DNA of 64,000 nucleotides, taken from Actinomadura macra NBRC 14102 (GTDB lineage Bacteria > Actinomycetota > Actinomycetes > Streptosporangiales > Streptosporangiaceae). A program made the translations under genes and the position numbers. Where the stretch lies: NCBI RefSeq assembly GCF_001552215.1, contig NZ_BCQT01000006.1, positions 744,001 through 808,000 of the forward strand, written 5' to 3'. Below, in pieces: positions 1 through 7,185 of the stretch (its first letter is position 1; each line of letters starts with the position of its first letter). The notes beneath the pieces are model-generated. The model made no database searches, was not told the DNA's origin, and saw only the letters and a program-made list of their open reading frames with translations.

Positions 1-2
1 TC

Positions 3-836
3 CCTTCTAGTTCGGCCAGGCAAGCGAGAGAGGTGCTCGGGGCGCGCCTGCGGGAGCTTCGCAAGGATGCCGGTTTCTCCGGCAGGGAACTTGCCTCTCG
101 GGTGGGTTTCCACTACTCAAAGGTGAGTCGTCTGGAGACGGGCTCGCAGGCTCCCTCGGACGCAGATATTCGCGCCTGGTGCAACGCTTGTGGTGTTAAG
201 GAAGAGGCTCCAGACCTCGTTGCAACCGCTCGGACAGTCGAGTCGGCCTACGTGGAGTTCCGCAGACAAACGCGCGCGGGAATGAAACGTCTGATGGCGG
301 CACCTGTTCCACTCTACGAACGTACTGAGCATTTCAGAATCTACGAGCATAACGCGATTCCTGGGCTGTTTCAGACCGCCGACTATGCGGCATCAATGCT
401 GTCCTTCTGGATTGATTTTCTGGACTCGCCTAACGATCTAGAGCACGCCTTGGAGACTAGAATGGAACGTCAGAAGGTCATATATCAGAGTAGCAAGCGT
501 GTTGCCGTACTTCTGGAGGAACAAGCTCTATGTACATGGTTCGGAACGGCGGAAGTTCAGATTGGACAGCTTGATCGCTTGCTGGCTGTCATGGGATTTC
601 CCAATGTATCGATTGGCATAATTCCGATGATGAGGGAGCGGAAAGCTGTGGGTTCCGCTGGGTTCTGGATCTTCGATGATTCCGTTGTTTGCTTGGAAAC
701 TCCTACTGCTTCGATTGAAGTTACTCGCCCGCAAGAGGTGGCGCAATATGTTCGGATGTTTGACGTGCTCAGGGAAGCTGCTGTCTACGGCCCGGGTGCC
801 CGAGCCTTGATCAGGAAGGCGCTTGCGGCGTTCTAG
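3..836 (+). CDS. XRE-family DUF5753 transcriptional regulator, left-truncated
   Basis: This is a DNA-binding regulator of the actinobacterial helix-turn-helix plus DUF5753 family. The HTH occupies about the first 60 residues (RELRKDAGFSGRELASRVG), and the DUF5753 hallmark PGLFQTADYA lies near the middle. Family members usually act with a small DUF397 protein encoded just downstream. A GTG at 33 could start translation, but the frame is open to the left edge and encodes SSSARQAREVLGARLREL, which looks like a normal family N-terminus, so the true start is probably outside the window. No DUF397 gene follows; the stop overlaps the start region of an unrelated hypothetical gene. The DNA is visibly less GC-rich than the PKS region, as is common for this family. 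The family call is secure; the start is not. Confidence 0.8.
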   Translation, partial: PSSSARQAREVLGARLRELRKDAGFSGRELASRVGFHYSKVSRLETGSQAPSDADIRAWCNACGVKEEAPDLVATARTVESAYVEFRRQTRAGMKRLMAAPVPLYERTEHFRIYEHNAIPGLFQTADYAASMLSFWIDFLDSPNDLEHALETRMERQKVIYQSSKRVAVLLEEQALCTWFGTAEVQIGQLDRLLAVMGFPNVSIGIIPMMRERKAVGSAGFWIFDDSVVCLETPTASIEVTRPQEVAQYVRMFDVLREAAVYGPGARALIRKALAAF

Positions 837-895
837 TGCTCAACAACCTGCAACATCGTGGACGAGCGAGAAGAGACGCTCCTAGCGTTGTGGGC

Positions 896-1231
896 ATGAG
901 CTCCGACACCCCCCGACATGCAAGAAGAACCGCTGATCACCCCATACCCACGAGTGAGCGTCGTTCGTCCCTAGCCGTTCTTGATGCGGCTGTGCATGAG
1001 CGTGGCGGGATGTCATGCGGTGTGGTTCCGCGTGACGGTGTGCCGGTGCTGCACGTGATCAACTCTGAGGCTGCGAGTCGATCAGTAGAGATCGGGGCGG
1101 ACTTCGTTGATGGTTGCTGGTGCTTCACCTGGGTGGAGTCGGGCGCCACGATCGGGGCGGTTGACAATGTGGACGGCGTTGTCGATCTCGTTGGCTATGC
1201 GGTGGGCGCCCACGCGAGGGTGCGTGGCTGA
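896..1231 (+). CDS. Hypothetical protein, about 111 aa
   Basis: I do not recognise this protein. It reads MSSDTPRHARRTAD at the start and has a compact C-terminal half with an alternating hydrophobic pattern (GCWCFTWVESGATIGAVDNVDG). The frame is open from a GTG at 836 that overlaps the previous stop codon. I prefer the ATG at 896 because the extra N-terminus is arginine-rich and looks non-coding, but no strong ribosome binding site decides it. Its TGA overlaps the ATG of the next small gene (TGATG at 1229-1233), so the three genes 896-1550 look translationally coupled. Function unknown. Confidence 0.5.
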   Translation: MSSDTPRHARRTADHPIPTSERRSSLAVLDAAVHERGGMSCGVVPRDGVPVLHVINSEAASRSVEIGADFVDGCWCFTWVESGATIGAVDNVDGVVDLVGYAVGAHARVRG

Positions 1232-1374
1232 TGTCAGGTGAACTGGGCGAGGTGTTCCGACTTCTTTCGTTGTTCGGGGCAGTGTGCGTGGCTTTCGGGG
1301 CTTTGTTCGGTTGCGTACTCGGGCCCGATCTGGCGCGCTGGGGCTGGCGCTTTGTTCGGAGGTTGCGCCGATGA
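1231..1374 (+). CDS. Small single-pass membrane protein, 47 aa
   Basis: This 47-residue frame has one hydrophobic segment of about 20 residues (LLSLFGAVCVAFGALFGCVL) followed by a basic tail (RFVRRLRR). That fits one membrane span with the positive end inside the cell. The start overlaps the upstream stop (TGATG) and its own TGA lies inside the next gene's start (ATGA at 1371-1374), so it sits in a tightly coupled three-gene set. The topology is visible; the function and partner are not. Confidence 0.5.
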   Translation: MSGELGEVFRLLSLFGAVCVAFGALFGCVLGPDLARWGWRFVRRLRR

Positions 1375-1550
1375 AAGCCCCGACAGCCATAGAGGTGGCC
1401 GCAGCGCCAGAGATAGCGAGGGCCGCCTACCAGGAGGCCATGACCCGCGCGGGGATGCTCGCGGGGAAGATCGCCGAGGTTCACGCCTACGCCGATTCAC
1501 AGCTTGCCGACGCGGCGGCGCACGACGACGGCGCCGAACCCGACGCCTAG
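1371..1550 (+). CDS. Small hypothetical protein, 59 aa
   Basis: This is an alanine-rich, probably helical 59-residue protein (MKAPTAIEVAAAPEIARAAY... to an acidic end DDGAEPDA). Its ATG at 1371 overlaps the TGA of the preceding membrane protein by four bases, a usual sign of coupled translation. I see no motif and assign no function. The next gene begins about 107 bases later with its own ribosome binding site, so this is probably the last coupled member. Confidence 0.5.
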   Translation: MKAPTAIEVAAAPEIARAAYQEAMTRAGMLAGKIAEVHAYADSQLADAAAHDDGAEPDA

Positions 1551-1657
1551 ACCCCTCCGGGCGGTGGTGGTGGGTCCTGTTCGACCCTCACGCCCCGCCG
1601 CCGTCCGGAGACTCAAGCGCGGCAACCGGCCGCGCTCAATCCCTGGAGGTAGTCGCA

Positions 1658-2134
1658 ATGACCATCGCTCCCGAGAGAACGGCGGAAGCGGCCAAGGACC
1701 CCCGCGACCTGGTCTCACCTGAGGTGTTCGCCCTCCTGGTGGAAGACATAACGCGGTACAACCACGTCACCCGCACCTATGCCGAACGCCTGATGGGCCA
1801 GGCCCTGGTGTTCCTCAAGGCCCACGCCGAACTCGTCAAGGCCGCCGCGACGGACCCTGAGGCGTGGGTCAGAATCGTTCCATCGGTTCCGGTGGATGAG
1901 GGTTGGCACGCCTTCCTCAAGCGCACCAAGCCCTACCATGAGTTCGGCATAACACACGCGGGAGCGTACCTTCACCACGTGCCGGTGGTGGATGCTGACA
2001 TCCTCTCCGGGGCCGCTCTGGAGCGGACCGTCCCAATCTTGTGGGCCACGGGCTATCACGTGGACATGGAATTCTGGGAGGCCGGTGCCGGGGCGGGCTG
2101 CTGCCCGCCCGAGTGCAGCACCATCGGCAACTGA
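1658..2134 (+). CDS. WH-motif (glycine-rich-domain-like) protein with Cys-rich C-terminus, 158 aa
   Basis: The start is ATG 1658, preceded by TGGAGG at 1644-1649. The middle carries VDEGWHAFLKRTKPYHEFG and then AYLHHVP, which resembles the W-H plus Y-x-x-F pattern I associate with the glycine-rich-domain-containing (GRDP-like, DUF1399) family; that match is from memory and moderate. The last 17 residues are unusual: a small AGAGAG linker followed by CCPPECSTIGN. Only 12 bases separate it from the kinase-like gene at 2147, so the two are probably co-transcribed. The Cys-rich tail could bind metal, form disulfides or be modified, but the sequence alone does not say. The biochemical role is unknown. 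Confidence 0.5.
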   Translation: MTIAPERTAEAAKDPRDLVSPEVFALLVEDITRYNHVTRTYAERLMGQALVFLKAHAELVKAAATDPEAWVRIVPSVPVDEGWHAFLKRTKPYHEFGITHAGAYLHHVPVVDADILSGAALERTVPILWATGYHVDMEFWEAGAGAGCCPPECSTIGN

Positions 2135-2146
2135 CGAAGGGCGCAG

Positions 2147-2959
2147 ATGCGCGACCAGTGGACGCGCCTACCGGAAGCGGTCCGGACGGCCATCAGCGGA
2201 CGAACCGGTGCGGTCCGCAGCGTCCAGGCGGTTCACGGCGGCAGTAACGCCGACCTGGCTGCCGCTGTGACCGGTTCGGCCGGGTCATCGTTCGTCAAGG
2301 CCGCTCGGAAGACCTCTCCGGGCCAGGACGGTCCACGAGTCCGCGCGCTGCGCAGGGAAGCCACGATCAACCCTGTCGTGCCCGAGTTCGCCCCTCGGCT
2401 TCTGTGGACCGTGGAAGCCGGGGGGTGGCTCGCGGTGGGTTTCGAGCACGTCCAAGGCCGCCATGCCGACTACTCGCCCGGTTCCCCCGATCTGGCGACT
2501 CTGGCGAAGACGGTTCATCAACTCCAGAGCACGCCATGCCCGGATGCGGTCGTGATGCTTGTGGAATGTCGCTGGGAACATCTCGTACCGGACGTGGCTC
2601 CGATGGCCGGTGACGCCCTTCTGCACACCGACCTCAACCCCCACAATCTGCTGATCACCCCAGAACACCGCGCCTACGTGGTGGATTGGGGGTTCGCGTC
2701 TCGGGGCGCACCCTGGATAGAGATCGGTCAGATCATCCCCTGGTTGATCCACGCTGGGCATTCCCCCGCCGACGCCGAACGATGGGCGGCCCAGTTCGCC
2801 GCCTGGACAAGCGCCGCCCCTGAGGCGCTCGACCTGTACACGCGAGCATCGGTTGAACGCTGGAGACGACGCGCCGCAGCTAATCCAGACGCAGAGCCTC
2901 CGGCCAACCTGCCCATTGCCCAGCAATGGGCAGAGCACCGTAACGCACGCGCTTTGTAG
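2147..2959 (+). CDS. Aminoglycoside phosphotransferase (APH)-like small-molecule kinase, 270 aa
   Basis: This is a member of the APH/choline-kinase fold that transfers phosphate from ATP to a small molecule. The catalytic loop HTDLNPHN is at residues 160-167 and the metal-binding Asp of DWGFA at residue 180, with normal spacing, so the enzyme looks active. The N-terminal nucleotide-binding lobe is short. The start is ATG 2147 with GAAGG six bases upstream. It follows the WH-motif protein gene by 12 bases, so the pair probably works together. Its 3' end overlaps the convergent gene at 2880-3335 by about 80 bases. The substrate cannot be read from sequence, and resistance to an aminoglycoside should not be assumed. 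Confidence 0.65.
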   Translation: MRDQWTRLPEAVRTAISGRTGAVRSVQAVHGGSNADLAAAVTGSAGSSFVKAARKTSPGQDGPRVRALRREATINPVVPEFAPRLLWTVEAGGWLAVGFEHVQGRHADYSPGSPDLATLAKTVHQLQSTPCPDAVVMLVECRWEHLVPDVAPMAGDALLHTDLNPHNLLITPEHRAYVVDWGFASRGAPWIEIGQIIPWLIHAGHSPADAERWAAQFAAWTSAAPEALDLYTRASVERWRRRAAANPDAEPPANLPIAQQWAEHRNARAL

Positions 2960-3335
2960 GAAACCAACAACGCCCACGCCCTCCGGCGGCTCCGGCTCGG
3001 TCCCTGCCGGGGACACCGGCGCCGAGTGCCCTGTCTACCCGCATCGCTGCCTGCTCCGGATCGGCTGGCAACTGCACCCGGCAGTCCGGACCAGACGCCC
3101 ACACATAGGTTTCGGCACCCTCGTCCCAGCGGATCCGCCGCGCCGGACGGTCCCGGTACGAGACGTGCAACCGCAGTGCCAGCACACCGACCGTCCCCAG
3201 TATGGGAATGGTGTACTGCTCCGGGACCCGGGCGCGCGTCACCGCGACCTGCGGAGCGCACCGTCGGACGGCGGCATACAGCGCATCCAGCGGCCCGAAC
3301 GGCTCGACCTTGAGGCCGGCGAGTTCAGCCATCAT
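2880..3335 (-). CDS. Hypothetical protein, third gene of a coupled minus-strand operon
   Basis: The 151-residue frame starts at one of two adjacent ATG codons (3330-3335) that overlap the end of the upstream gene. It reads MMAELAGLKVEPFG and later YVWASGPDCRVQLPADPEQAA, the sort of small conserved actinobacterial protein that travels with HTH/DUF397 islands. No catalytic motif is visible. The last 40 or so residues are low-complexity (GVPGRDRAGAAGGRG) and the frame runs 80 bases into the convergent kinase gene, so the original stop may have been lost and the C-terminus extended. Confidence 0.45.
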   Translation of the reverse strand: MMAELAGLKVEPFGPLDALYAAVRRCAPQVAVTRARVPEQYTIPILGTVGVLALRLHVSYRDRPARRIRWDEGAETYVWASGPDCRVQLPADPEQAAMRVDRALGAGVPGRDRAGAAGGRGRCWFPTKRVRYGALPIAGQWAGWPEALRLD

Positions 3336-3711
3336 CGTGGCGCCTGAGTCGAGTCTGTCGGGTCTGGAGACATCTGGTGGGAAAGCGCGGGGGTGCGTCC
3401 CGCCGTCCGGGGCAGGCCAGCCGTCCGACGGCCGCCGCCATGGCGTCCGGTGTGAGCCGCGCGCCGATCTTCGCGACCGTTCTGGGCAGGTCGTGGCAGG
3501 GGGCGAGTTGGTCACCGGTCGAGCCCACGAACCAGGGCACCCCGCCCTCGCCCGCCTCAACGACGACGCTCTCCCCGGCCATGGGCAGGCTGGGGCACAG
3601 CACGCGCAACAGTGCCGGATCCCGGTCGTAGTGGGGATGCACCCTCCATCCCTCGGTGATCAGGGCCCGCGCGAGCAAGCCGAGATAGGACGCGGCGTTT
3701 CCCGCGCTCAT
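3325..3711 (-). CDS. Hypothetical protein, second gene of a coupled minus-strand operon
   Basis: This is a 128-residue protein (MSAGNAASYLGLLARALITEGW at the start) with no motif that I recognise. Its ATG at 3711 overlaps the TGA of the upstream gene (ATGA at 3708-3711), and its own stop at 3325-3327 lies just inside the next gene's start region, so three genes from 4037 down to 2880 form one coupled operon. The C-terminal third is arginine-rich. Function unknown. Confidence 0.5.
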   Translation of the reverse strand: MSAGNAASYLGLLARALITEGWRVHPHYDRDPALLRVLCPSLPMAGESVVVEAGEGGVPWFVGSTGDQLAPCHDLPRTVAKIGARLTPDAMAAAVGRLACPGRRDAPPRFPTRCLQTRQTRLRRHDDG

Positions 3712-4037
3712 GGCGCGGTGGCGAAGTTGCCCGCGACGATCACGGCGGCGTCCACGATGTGCTCGGCCTCGGCGATCGGCTTGTTGGCCTCGTCGTAGAA
3801 CCACATTTGATCGAAGTCGGTCGGCCGCGGCCTGCACGTGATCGTCTGAGTCGCGCCCGTGGGATCGTCCGGACGGGTCACGATGATGGCCAGCGGACTG
3901 GCCCGCAGTTCCACGGCGAAGCCCCGCCCCTGCAAGGTGGTCATCAGGTCGTAGAGCTTCGGGTAGGCGTGCCGATGCTCGGTGCCATCGAAGCAACCGC
4001 CCGTGACCGCTCCGCGTAGTTCGTTACCCTGCCCCAT
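3708..4037 (-). CDS. Hypothetical protein, first gene of a coupled minus-strand operon
   Basis: This 109-residue protein starts MGQGNELRGAVTGG and includes YPKLYDLMTTLQGRGFAVELR, a helical segment followed by a strand-rich part (LAIIVTRPDD). It shows no catalytic motif and no membrane segment. It is the promoter-proximal member of the three-gene operon and is divergent from the XRE/DUF397 pair across a 317-base intergenic region, which suggests that the regulator could control it. Function unknown. Confidence 0.5.
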   Translation of the reverse strand: MGQGNELRGAVTGGCFDGTEHRHAYPKLYDLMTTLQGRGFAVELRASPLAIIVTRPDDPTGATQTITCRPRPTDFDQMWFYDEANKPIAEAEHIVDAAVIVAGNFATAP

Positions 4038-4354
4038 AGCCGGGCCTCCGTTCCGGTTAGGTCCCGGCCGGTGGTTGAGTCACCGCGTCCGGGGCCGCTT
4101 TACGTTCGGGGGCGGCGGGACATGCGCCCCTGAGGCTGCCGCACCGGTCGACCGGTTTCCAACGGCGCATTTCCCGCCTTGCCATCCCGTCTCCCACCCG
4201 GGCAACCCTTTTCGCCGGGTTTGGGTAGCAGGGAAGGCGTGACCAGCATCACAGAGTGGGGATAGGCTTGAAAAGCGCCCTCGAACTACCGCTAGTCGAC
4301 CTCATGCAAGATCGTCCGAACCCGTCGATCAGGTATAGCCCCGGAGCCCCTCAC
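4038..4354 (+). promoter_or_regulatory. Divergent intergenic region with a 14-bp palindrome
   Basis: This 317-base stretch separates the divergent genes starting at 4037 (minus) and 4355 (plus). It contains a perfect palindrome, ACCGGTCGACCGGT, at 4143-4156, a plausible operator for the adjacent XRE regulator. An imperfect CCCGGGC...GCCGGGT inverted pair lies near 4197-4220. An in-frame GTG at 4256 could extend the regulator, but the intervening sequence reads poorly. No convincing -10/-35 pair stands out. Confidence 0.35.
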
Positions 4355-5176
4355 ATGCCTGCCGTGTCCGAGCCGTACGATGCCCCCGCGATCGTCACTT
4401 TCGCCCGCGAATTGCAGGCATGGCGGAACGACGCTGGACTCAACAAGAAGCAACTCGCCGATGCTCTGGGATTCACCGACTCCTACGTCGGACAGGTCGA
4501 ACTGTGCAAGAACATCCCCTCCGAAGAATTCGCCGAAGCGCTCGACACCTACTTCAAGACCAACGGACTGTTCGAGCGCCTACGTACTCGCATCCTGGAA
4601 ACCCGGCACTACTCAGTAATCCCACCCGGTTTCCCTGCGTACCTCAAGCACGAGGTAAGGTCCGACGCCATTCGCAACTTCAGTCCGAACCTAGTCCCTG
4701 GACTCTTGCAAAGTAGAGGCTACGCCCAGACCGTTCTAGGGGCCAATCAAGTACCCGAAATAGTCGAGCAGCTTTTGCATGAGAGATTGAAGCGTCAGGA
4801 GATCTTCAATCGGGACATGCCACCTCGGACATGGTTCCTTATGGATGAGGCAGTCTTGCGGAGAGTCGTGGGAAGTCGCGAAGTCATGCGGGAGCAACTC
4901 TCCCACATCATGGAGTTTAGCGAGCGCCCCACAAATATGGTTCACATCGTTCCCCTAAGCGTCGGATTCCATGACGGGCTCGGAGGCATGTTCACCATCC
5001 TAGGATTCGAGGATGGCACGAGCGTCGCGTATACCGAGTCAGGAGGGGAGGGCGTCCTCTTCACTGAGCCCTCACGCATTGCGAAGCACCTCGTACGATA
5101 TGACTTAGTGCGAGGTTACGTTTTGGACGTCACCGAGTCACGAGCCTTGATCAGGACCGTGATGGAGGAACTATGA
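4355..5176 (+). CDS. XRE-family DUF5753 transcriptional regulator
   Basis: This is a 273-residue helix-turn-helix regulator of the DUF5753 family. The HTH lies around residues 19-56 (RELQAWRNDAGLNKKQLADA) and the DUF5753 signature PGLLQSRGYA follows near residue 115. I chose ATG 4355 (MPAVSEPYD) because CGGAG lies about nine bases upstream and the HTH then starts at the usual distance; the GTG at 4256 would add 33 residues. The stop overlaps the ATG of the DUF397 gene (ATGA at 5173-5176), the standard paired arrangement. Members are studied as regulators of differentiation or antibiotic production, and some as toxin-antitoxin-like pairs; which applies here is not visible. Confidence 0.85.
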   Translation: MPAVSEPYDAPAIVTFARELQAWRNDAGLNKKQLADALGFTDSYVGQVELCKNIPSEEFAEALDTYFKTNGLFERLRTRILETRHYSVIPPGFPAYLKHEVRSDAIRNFSPNLVPGLLQSRGYAQTVLGANQVPEIVEQLLHERLKRQEIFNRDMPPRTWFLMDEAVLRRVVGSREVMREQLSHIMEFSERPTNMVHIVPLSVGFHDGLGGMFTILGFEDGTSVAYTESGGEGVLFTEPSRIAKHLVRYDLVRGYVLDVTESRALIRTVMEEL

Positions 5177-5379
5177 ACATTATGGATCTACCATCCTCTC
5201 GCTGGCGCAAGAGCAGCCACAGCGACCAGCACGGCGGGGAATGCGTCGAGGTTGCCAACCTCACGCCCGTGGTGGCCGTCCGGGACTCCAAAGACCCTGA
5301 CGGCCCTGCGCTGGGTTTCAGCCGTCCGGCGTTCACGGCGTTCGTCGGAGCCGTCCGCGCGGGCGCACACGACCTGTAG
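5173..5379 (+). CDS. DUF397 small protein, partner of the upstream XRE regulator
   Basis: This 68-residue DUF397 protein shows the family core: WRKSSHSDQHGGECVEVANL, then VAVRDSKDPDGPAL and a C-terminal FTAFVGAVRAG helix. DUF397 proteins bind and modulate their cognate DUF5753 regulator. It is translationally coupled to that gene through ATGA. A second ATG nine bases downstream (5182) is a possible alternative start. A strong terminator follows. Confidence 0.85.
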   Translation: MNIMDLPSSRWRKSSHSDQHGGECVEVANLTPVVAVRDSKDPDGPALGFSRPAFTAFVGAVRAGAHDL

Positions 5380-5395
5380 GCCCTACACGTACGCC

Positions 5396-5430
5396 GACGC
5401 CCCACCGATCATCGCGATCGGTGGGGCGTC
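5396..5430 (+). terminator. Perfect 15-bp hairpin after the XRE-DUF397 pair
   Basis: GACGCCCCACCGATC (5396-5410) pairs perfectly with GATCGGTGGGGCGTC (5416-5430) across a five-base loop. It begins 16 bases after the DUF397 stop and lies between convergent genes, so it can stop transcription from both sides. No long T run follows. Confidence 0.75.
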
Positions 5431-5490
5431 ATCTGTGCGCGCCCATCCGTCTCCCGCTCCTGAACAGGGACGAAGAGGCCGCGCGGGTGG

Positions 5491-6087
5491 TCAGAAAAGG
5501 GCCGGAGCTTCAGTCGCTCCACCCCCTGACGGCTGGTCGCGCAGGTCTTCCAGGCTCAACGGGCCTGTAGTGGGCGGCATCGCCAGTCGCACGAACAGGC
5601 GGGCGGTGACCATCACGTCGTAGGTGGCGCGGTGCGGTGTGAGCCCCTCTGGCAGGTCCTTGGCCAACTCCAGCGCCCCAACCAAGGCACCGAGCTTGTA
5701 ACTGTCCCGACCGGGCAGCAGCCGCCGGGCAAGCTTGAGCGTGTCGAACACCTCCGGTGTCATCCAGTCGCCCAGTTTGCGCCGAAGCACACCGGCGTCC
5801 ACGTGTGCGTTGTGCGCCACGATGGCGTCCGCTTCCAGGGCGCTCAACACCTCGTCTTTGATTTCCGCGAACATCGGCGCGTCGGCCACGTCCCTATTGG
5901 TCAGGCCGTGGATGCGGGTAGCGAAGGGCTTGATCGGCCGATCGGGCCGAACCAGCCAGCTCACCGGCGACCCCATGATGCTGCCGCCGGCAATCGGCAG
6001 GGCGGCCAGCTCCACCAAATCGGGCGGCTGGTGGCCGTTGCCCTCAACGTCCACCACCACGTATCGGAGGCTCGTCCAGTCAGTCAT
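5491..6087 (-). CDS. DnaQ-like (DEDDh) 3'-5' exonuclease
   Basis: This 198-residue protein belongs to the RNase T/DnaQ exonuclease superfamily, which removes nucleotides from 3' ends using two metal ions. The Exo I motif is VVDVEGNG (Asp13, Glu15), Exo II lies around AHNAHVDAGVL, and Exo III is PHRATYD, with His and Asp spaced as in DEDDh enzymes. All acidic residues and the His are present, so it looks active. I chose ATG 6087 (MTDWTSLRYVVVDVEG) because AAGGA lies upstream and the nuclease fold starts at once; in-frame ATGs at 6126 and 6138 would add a short tail. It stands alone between the two DUF397 blocks and could serve DNA repair or nucleic-acid turnover. Confidence 0.75.
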   Translation of the reverse strand: MTDWTSLRYVVVDVEGNGHQPPDLVELAALPIAGGSIMGSPVSWLVRPDRPIKPFATRIHGLTNRDVADAPMFAEIKDEVLSALEADAIVAHNAHVDAGVLRRKLGDWMTPEVFDTLKLARRLLPGRDSYKLGALVGALELAKDLPEGLTPHRATYDVMVTARLFVRLAMPPTTGPLSLEDLRDQPSGGGATEAPALF

Positions 6088-6223
6088 CTCGTCTGCCGTC
6101 CTTCCATCCGATGTCGGCTCGACCATGTCGTCGTTCATGGTGCGGGTGACGCACGTCGTGAACCTAGAAGCCGAACGTGTGCTGCGGGGACGCGGCGCGC
6201 TGGTGAGGGGTTGGGGGCGCGAG

Positions 6224-6418
6224 CTACGGCCGGTCGTACCGTCCGGTCTTGACGGCGTCCGCGAACGTCGCCCACACATCTAGGCAGAAAGTCAGGTGTA
6301 CAGCATCCGGGAACTTGCTGTCACGAACGCTCACAGCGCTGGCGTCGAGGTTGGCGACCTCTACACATTCACCACTGGTGGTACTTCGCGATGACTTACG
6401 CCACTCTATTCTTTCCAT
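6224..6418 (-). CDS. DUF397 small protein, tandem copy 1
   Basis: This 64-residue DUF397 protein has the core WRKSSRSTTSGECVEVANL, VSVRDSKFPD and VWATFADAVKTGRYD. It is the most diverged of three tandem minus-strand copies (6224, 6601, 6988). Start ATG 6418 lies within a decayed XRE 3' tail in the same relative position that the intact XRE gene has to copy 3, so this gene was once the partner of a complete regulator gene. Without an intact regulator directly upstream it probably depends on read-through or a local promoter. Confidence 0.8.
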   Translation of the reverse strand: MERIEWRKSSRSTTSGECVEVANLDASAVSVRDSKFPDAVHLTFCLDVWATFADAVKTGRYDRP

Positions 6419-6510
6419 AATCCGCTTGCCAGCCTCGTTATGAAGTCGATTGATTCGCCTGCACGAAGCATGTCCGCTCGAAAGACGTCGAACATATGCT
6501 TGAATCTTGT
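6406..6510 (-). pseudogene. Remnant of an XRE/DUF5753 gene 3' end (about 34 codons)
   Basis: The minus strand encodes HMFDVFRADMLRAGESIDF and ITRLASGLWKE followed by TAG. This matches the C-terminus of the intact regulator at 7173-8000 (RMFNNFRADALRASESIDF, then ITRLANELWTE). The rest of the regulator gene is missing upstream. The tail overlaps the DUF397 copy 1 start exactly as the intact gene overlaps copy 3, showing that it is a leftover of duplication followed by deletion. Confidence 0.75.
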
Positions 6511-6555
6511 CAGGGCACCTCACCCGGGGTGGCGATCGGAGGGACGAATCAACTC

Positions 6556-6580
6556 AAGAGCCTCCCCGCGGGGGGCTCTT
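6556..6580 (-). terminator. Hairpin after DUF397 copy 2
   Basis: AAGAGCC (6556-6562) pairs with GGCTCTT (6574-6580) around a C/G-rich centre, just past the stop of the minus-strand gene at 6601. A related hairpin stands at the same place one repeat unit further on. Confidence 0.6.
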
Positions 6581-6600
6581 TGTGTTTGGTCGCGGGGGTC

Positions 6601-6801
6601 CTAGCACTGGTCGTAGCGACCAGCCTTGATTGAGGCCGTGAGCGTTGCCCACACGTCCACCGTGAGAGCAAGTTGACCCGTGTTCGGCGCCTTGCTGTCA
6701 CGGACACCTACTGCGCCCGTGATCGAGTCTAGGGCGACCTCGACACAATCGCCGCCATTGGAGCCAGTGTAAGACAACTTGCGCCATTTCATTGCGCCCA
6801 T
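6601..6801 (-). CDS. DUF397 small protein, tandem copy 2
   Basis: This 66-residue DUF397 protein reads MGAMKWRKLSYTGSNGGDCVEVAL, then VGVRDSKAPN, then VWATLTASIKAGRYDQC. Its 3' end is nearly identical at nucleotide level to copy 3 (the first 35 or so bases from 6601 and from 6988 match closely), so the duplication is fairly recent. GGAGGG upstream of ATG 6801 can act as a ribosome binding site, although it lies somewhat far away. A broken XRE tail with a TAG stop sits directly upstream, so no full-length regulator is coupled to it. Confidence 0.8.
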   Translation of the reverse strand: MGAMKWRKLSYTGSNGGDCVEVALDSITGAVGVRDSKAPNTGQLALTVDVWATLTASIKAGRYDQC

Positions 6802-6892
6802 ATTTTTTCGCCACCCTCCTTATAAATTCGATTGATTCCTACCTGAGTAGCACGTCCGCCCGAAAGGCGTCGAACATATGCCTGAGTCTTGT
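6790..6892 (-). pseudogene. Remnant of an XRE/DUF5753 gene 3' end with nonsense codon
   Basis: The minus strand encodes RHMFDAFRADVLLR followed by TAG (6839-6841), and after it ESIEFIRRVAKKYG in the same frame. This is a more degraded version of the tail at 6406-6510 and of the intact regulator's C-terminus. It lacks everything upstream of about 35 codons. Confidence 0.7.
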
Positions 6893-6942
6893 CAGGGCAT
6901 CGCCTCACTCAGGGTGGCGTTCGGAGGGACGAGTCAACTAAA

Positions 6943-6965
6943 GAGCCTCCCCCCGCGGGAGGCTC
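6943..6965 (-). terminator. Hairpin after DUF397 copy 3
   Basis: GAGCCTCCC (6943-6951) pairs perfectly with GGGAGGCTC (6957-6965), starting 23 bases past the stop of the minus-strand gene at 6988. It is homologous to the hairpin at 6556-6580, one tandem unit away. Confidence 0.65.
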
Positions 6966-6987
6966 CTTGCGTTTGGTCACGGGGGAC

Positions 6988-7185
6988 CTAACGCTGGTCG
7001 TAGCGACCAGCCTTGATTGAGGCCGTAAGCGCAGCCCAAACGTCCCGGGGGAACGTGAGATGACCGGCGTTCGGGGACTTACTGTCACGTATGCCTACGG
7101 CACTAGGGTCGAGGGGGGCGACCTCGACACAGTTGCCACCGTTGGCGGAACTACTCGATGACTTACGCCACTTCATTCTGTCCAT
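6988..7185 (-). CDS. DUF397 small protein, tandem copy 3 (coupled to intact XRE gene)
   Basis: This 65-residue DUF397 protein has WRKSSSSSANGGNCVEVAPL, VGIRDSKSPN and VWAALTASIKAGRYDQR. ATG 7185 overlaps the last 13 bases of the intact XRE gene (7173-7185), giving the canonical regulator-partner coupling. It is therefore the copy most likely to act with the regulator at 7173-8000. Transcription ends at the hairpin 6943-6965 unless it reads through to copies 2 and 1. Confidence 0.85.
   Translation of the reverse strand: MDRMKWRKSSSSSANGGNCVEVAPLDPSAVGIRDSKSPNAGHLTFPRDVWAALTASIKAGRYDQR

Noticed and set aside
6556..6965. Short repeats between DUF397 genes as a CRISPR array
   Set aside because: There are only two or three copies of a 387-base unit containing genes and terminators, with no short direct repeats or spacers and no cas genes.
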